A DNA stretch of 64,000 bases from the NCBI RefSeq assembly GCF_900101475.1, contig NZ_FMZV01000001.1, forward strand, positions 423,352 to 487,351, given 5' to 3'. Shown piece after piece: positions 63,643-64,000 of the stretch; the first letter of the stretch is position 1, and each line of letters opens with the position of its first letter. The notes under the pieces are model-generated. The model saw only the letters and a program-made list of their open reading frames with translations, did no database searches and was not told the DNA's origin. The DNA comes from Ruegeria marina (GTDB lineage Bacteria > Pseudomonadota > Alphaproteobacteria > Rhodobacterales > Rhodobacteraceae). The position numbers and the translations under genes are program-made.

Positions 63643-64000
63643 TGACAGCCCTGTCCGTCGTCAGGGTTTTTCGGACTTCGCAGGCCGTTTCGTAACGGAG
63701 GCTCTGGTTCGGTTTCTGTTTAAGTTTAAGCGGCAGCTGCTTGGTGCTGCAAGCGGCGTTGCCGGATTGTCTGTTTCTTGATCTCCTCTCTCATCTTCAG
63801 GATCTTCGCGCCGCGACCATGGTAGACGTCGGCCGGGGTCAGGTTTGCCAGGCTCTCGTGATATCGGTGGTTGTTGTAGTGGTCGACGAAGGCGCCGATC
63901 TGGCGTTCCAACTCGCCGGGCAGGAAGTAGTTTTCCAGCAGAACGCGGTTCTTCATGGTCTGGTGCCAGCGCTCGATCTTGCCCTGGGTTTGTGGATGAT
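63643..64000 (-). mobile_element. IS3-family insertion sequence, one end, continues past the window
   Basis: Begins within the sulfotransferase gene near 63643 (TGACAGCCCTGTCCGTCG) and holds the C-terminal part of a transposase. The exact end is estimated from where similarity to the sulfotransferase stops. The other end is outside the window. Confidence 0.7.
63726..64000 (-). CDS. IS3-type transposase (OrfB), C-terminal part, truncated by window
   Basis: About 90 residues read to the window edge: HPQTQGKIERWHQTMKNRVL, then VDHYNNHRYHESLANLTPADVYHGRG. The last Glu of the DDE triad is expected in GKIERWHQ. It is the integrase-core end of an IS3 transposase. The frame has no stop before the edge at 64000, so the gene starts beyond the window. 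Read on the minus strand, towards the sulfotransferase. Confidence 0.85.
   Translation of the reverse strand, partial: HPQTQGKIERWHQTMKNRVLLENYFLPGELERQIGAFVDHYNNHRYHESLANLTPADVYHGRGAKILKMREEIKKQTIRQRRLQHQAAAA

Overview
The window is a chromosomal segment of a marine-type alphaproteobacterium, most likely a Rhodobacteraceae member of the Roseobacter group (Ruegeria/Silicibacter-like). The evidence is the high GC content, the rpmF-plsX-fabH-ihfA-merR order, the long two-domain dCTP deaminase, the scpA/scpB/nagZ/SPOR/argS/dgt order, the sarcosine/dimethylglycine-dehydrogenase-like protein next to MetF-like and methyl-H4folate methyltransferase genes, and an ATP sulfurylase/APS kinase fusion. 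Genus and species cannot be fixed from the sequence alone.

Layout. 1-7 kb: the start of an ABC-F ATPase gene, olsB, bamE, then yceD-rpmF-plsX-fabH-ihfA-merR, tRNA-Pro(GGG) and dcd. 7-14 kb (minus strand): scpB, scpA, nagZ, a SPOR protein, argS and dgt, with erpA divergent. 14.4-17.2 kb: a three-gene minus-strand unit made of a short protein with six spaced copies of a GEGxxMFSTSCQ-like core, an unrecognised all-helical-looking 358-residue protein and an EamA exporter. It follows an AT-rich leader and is the most unusual locus here. 17-31 kb: xthA, an FAD monooxygenase, dksA, a MoxR-ATPase/VWA gene set with a lipoprotein and a small membrane protein, a DUF3604 hydrolase, an M48 protease, a luciferase-like monooxygenase, PIN and RlmI genes, and lipoproteins. 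31-42 kb: glnE, ybaK, a threonate-type sugar-acid pair, PPK2 and one-carbon genes. 42-58.9 kb: PhoX, Ppx/GppA, a SulP transporter without a STAS domain, RlmE, an octaheme cytochrome c, membrane and envelope genes (YihY, AI-2E, cardiolipin synthase, potassium channel) and a LolD/MacB-type ABC exporter.

58.9-64 kb is an accessory edge. It holds an orphan hypothetical gene, a C-terminal remnant of the restriction gene mcrC, then cysQ, a sat-cysC fusion and a sulfotransferase gene that lacks its 5' end where an IS3-type element begins. The last three genes form a PAPS synthesis, use and recycling unit that has been broken by the element.

Themes. Several phosphate and polyphosphate genes (PhoX, Ppx/GppA, PPK2), a methylated-amine/one-carbon block, envelope maintenance and a damaged sulfation locus lie among conserved housekeeping genes. 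Many neighbouring genes overlap by 4 bases (GTGA or ATGA). Non-ATG starts are common and were chosen from ribosome binding sites. Two copies of an intergenic repeat flank unrelated operons. No rRNA, CRISPR array, riboswitch or origin was recognised.
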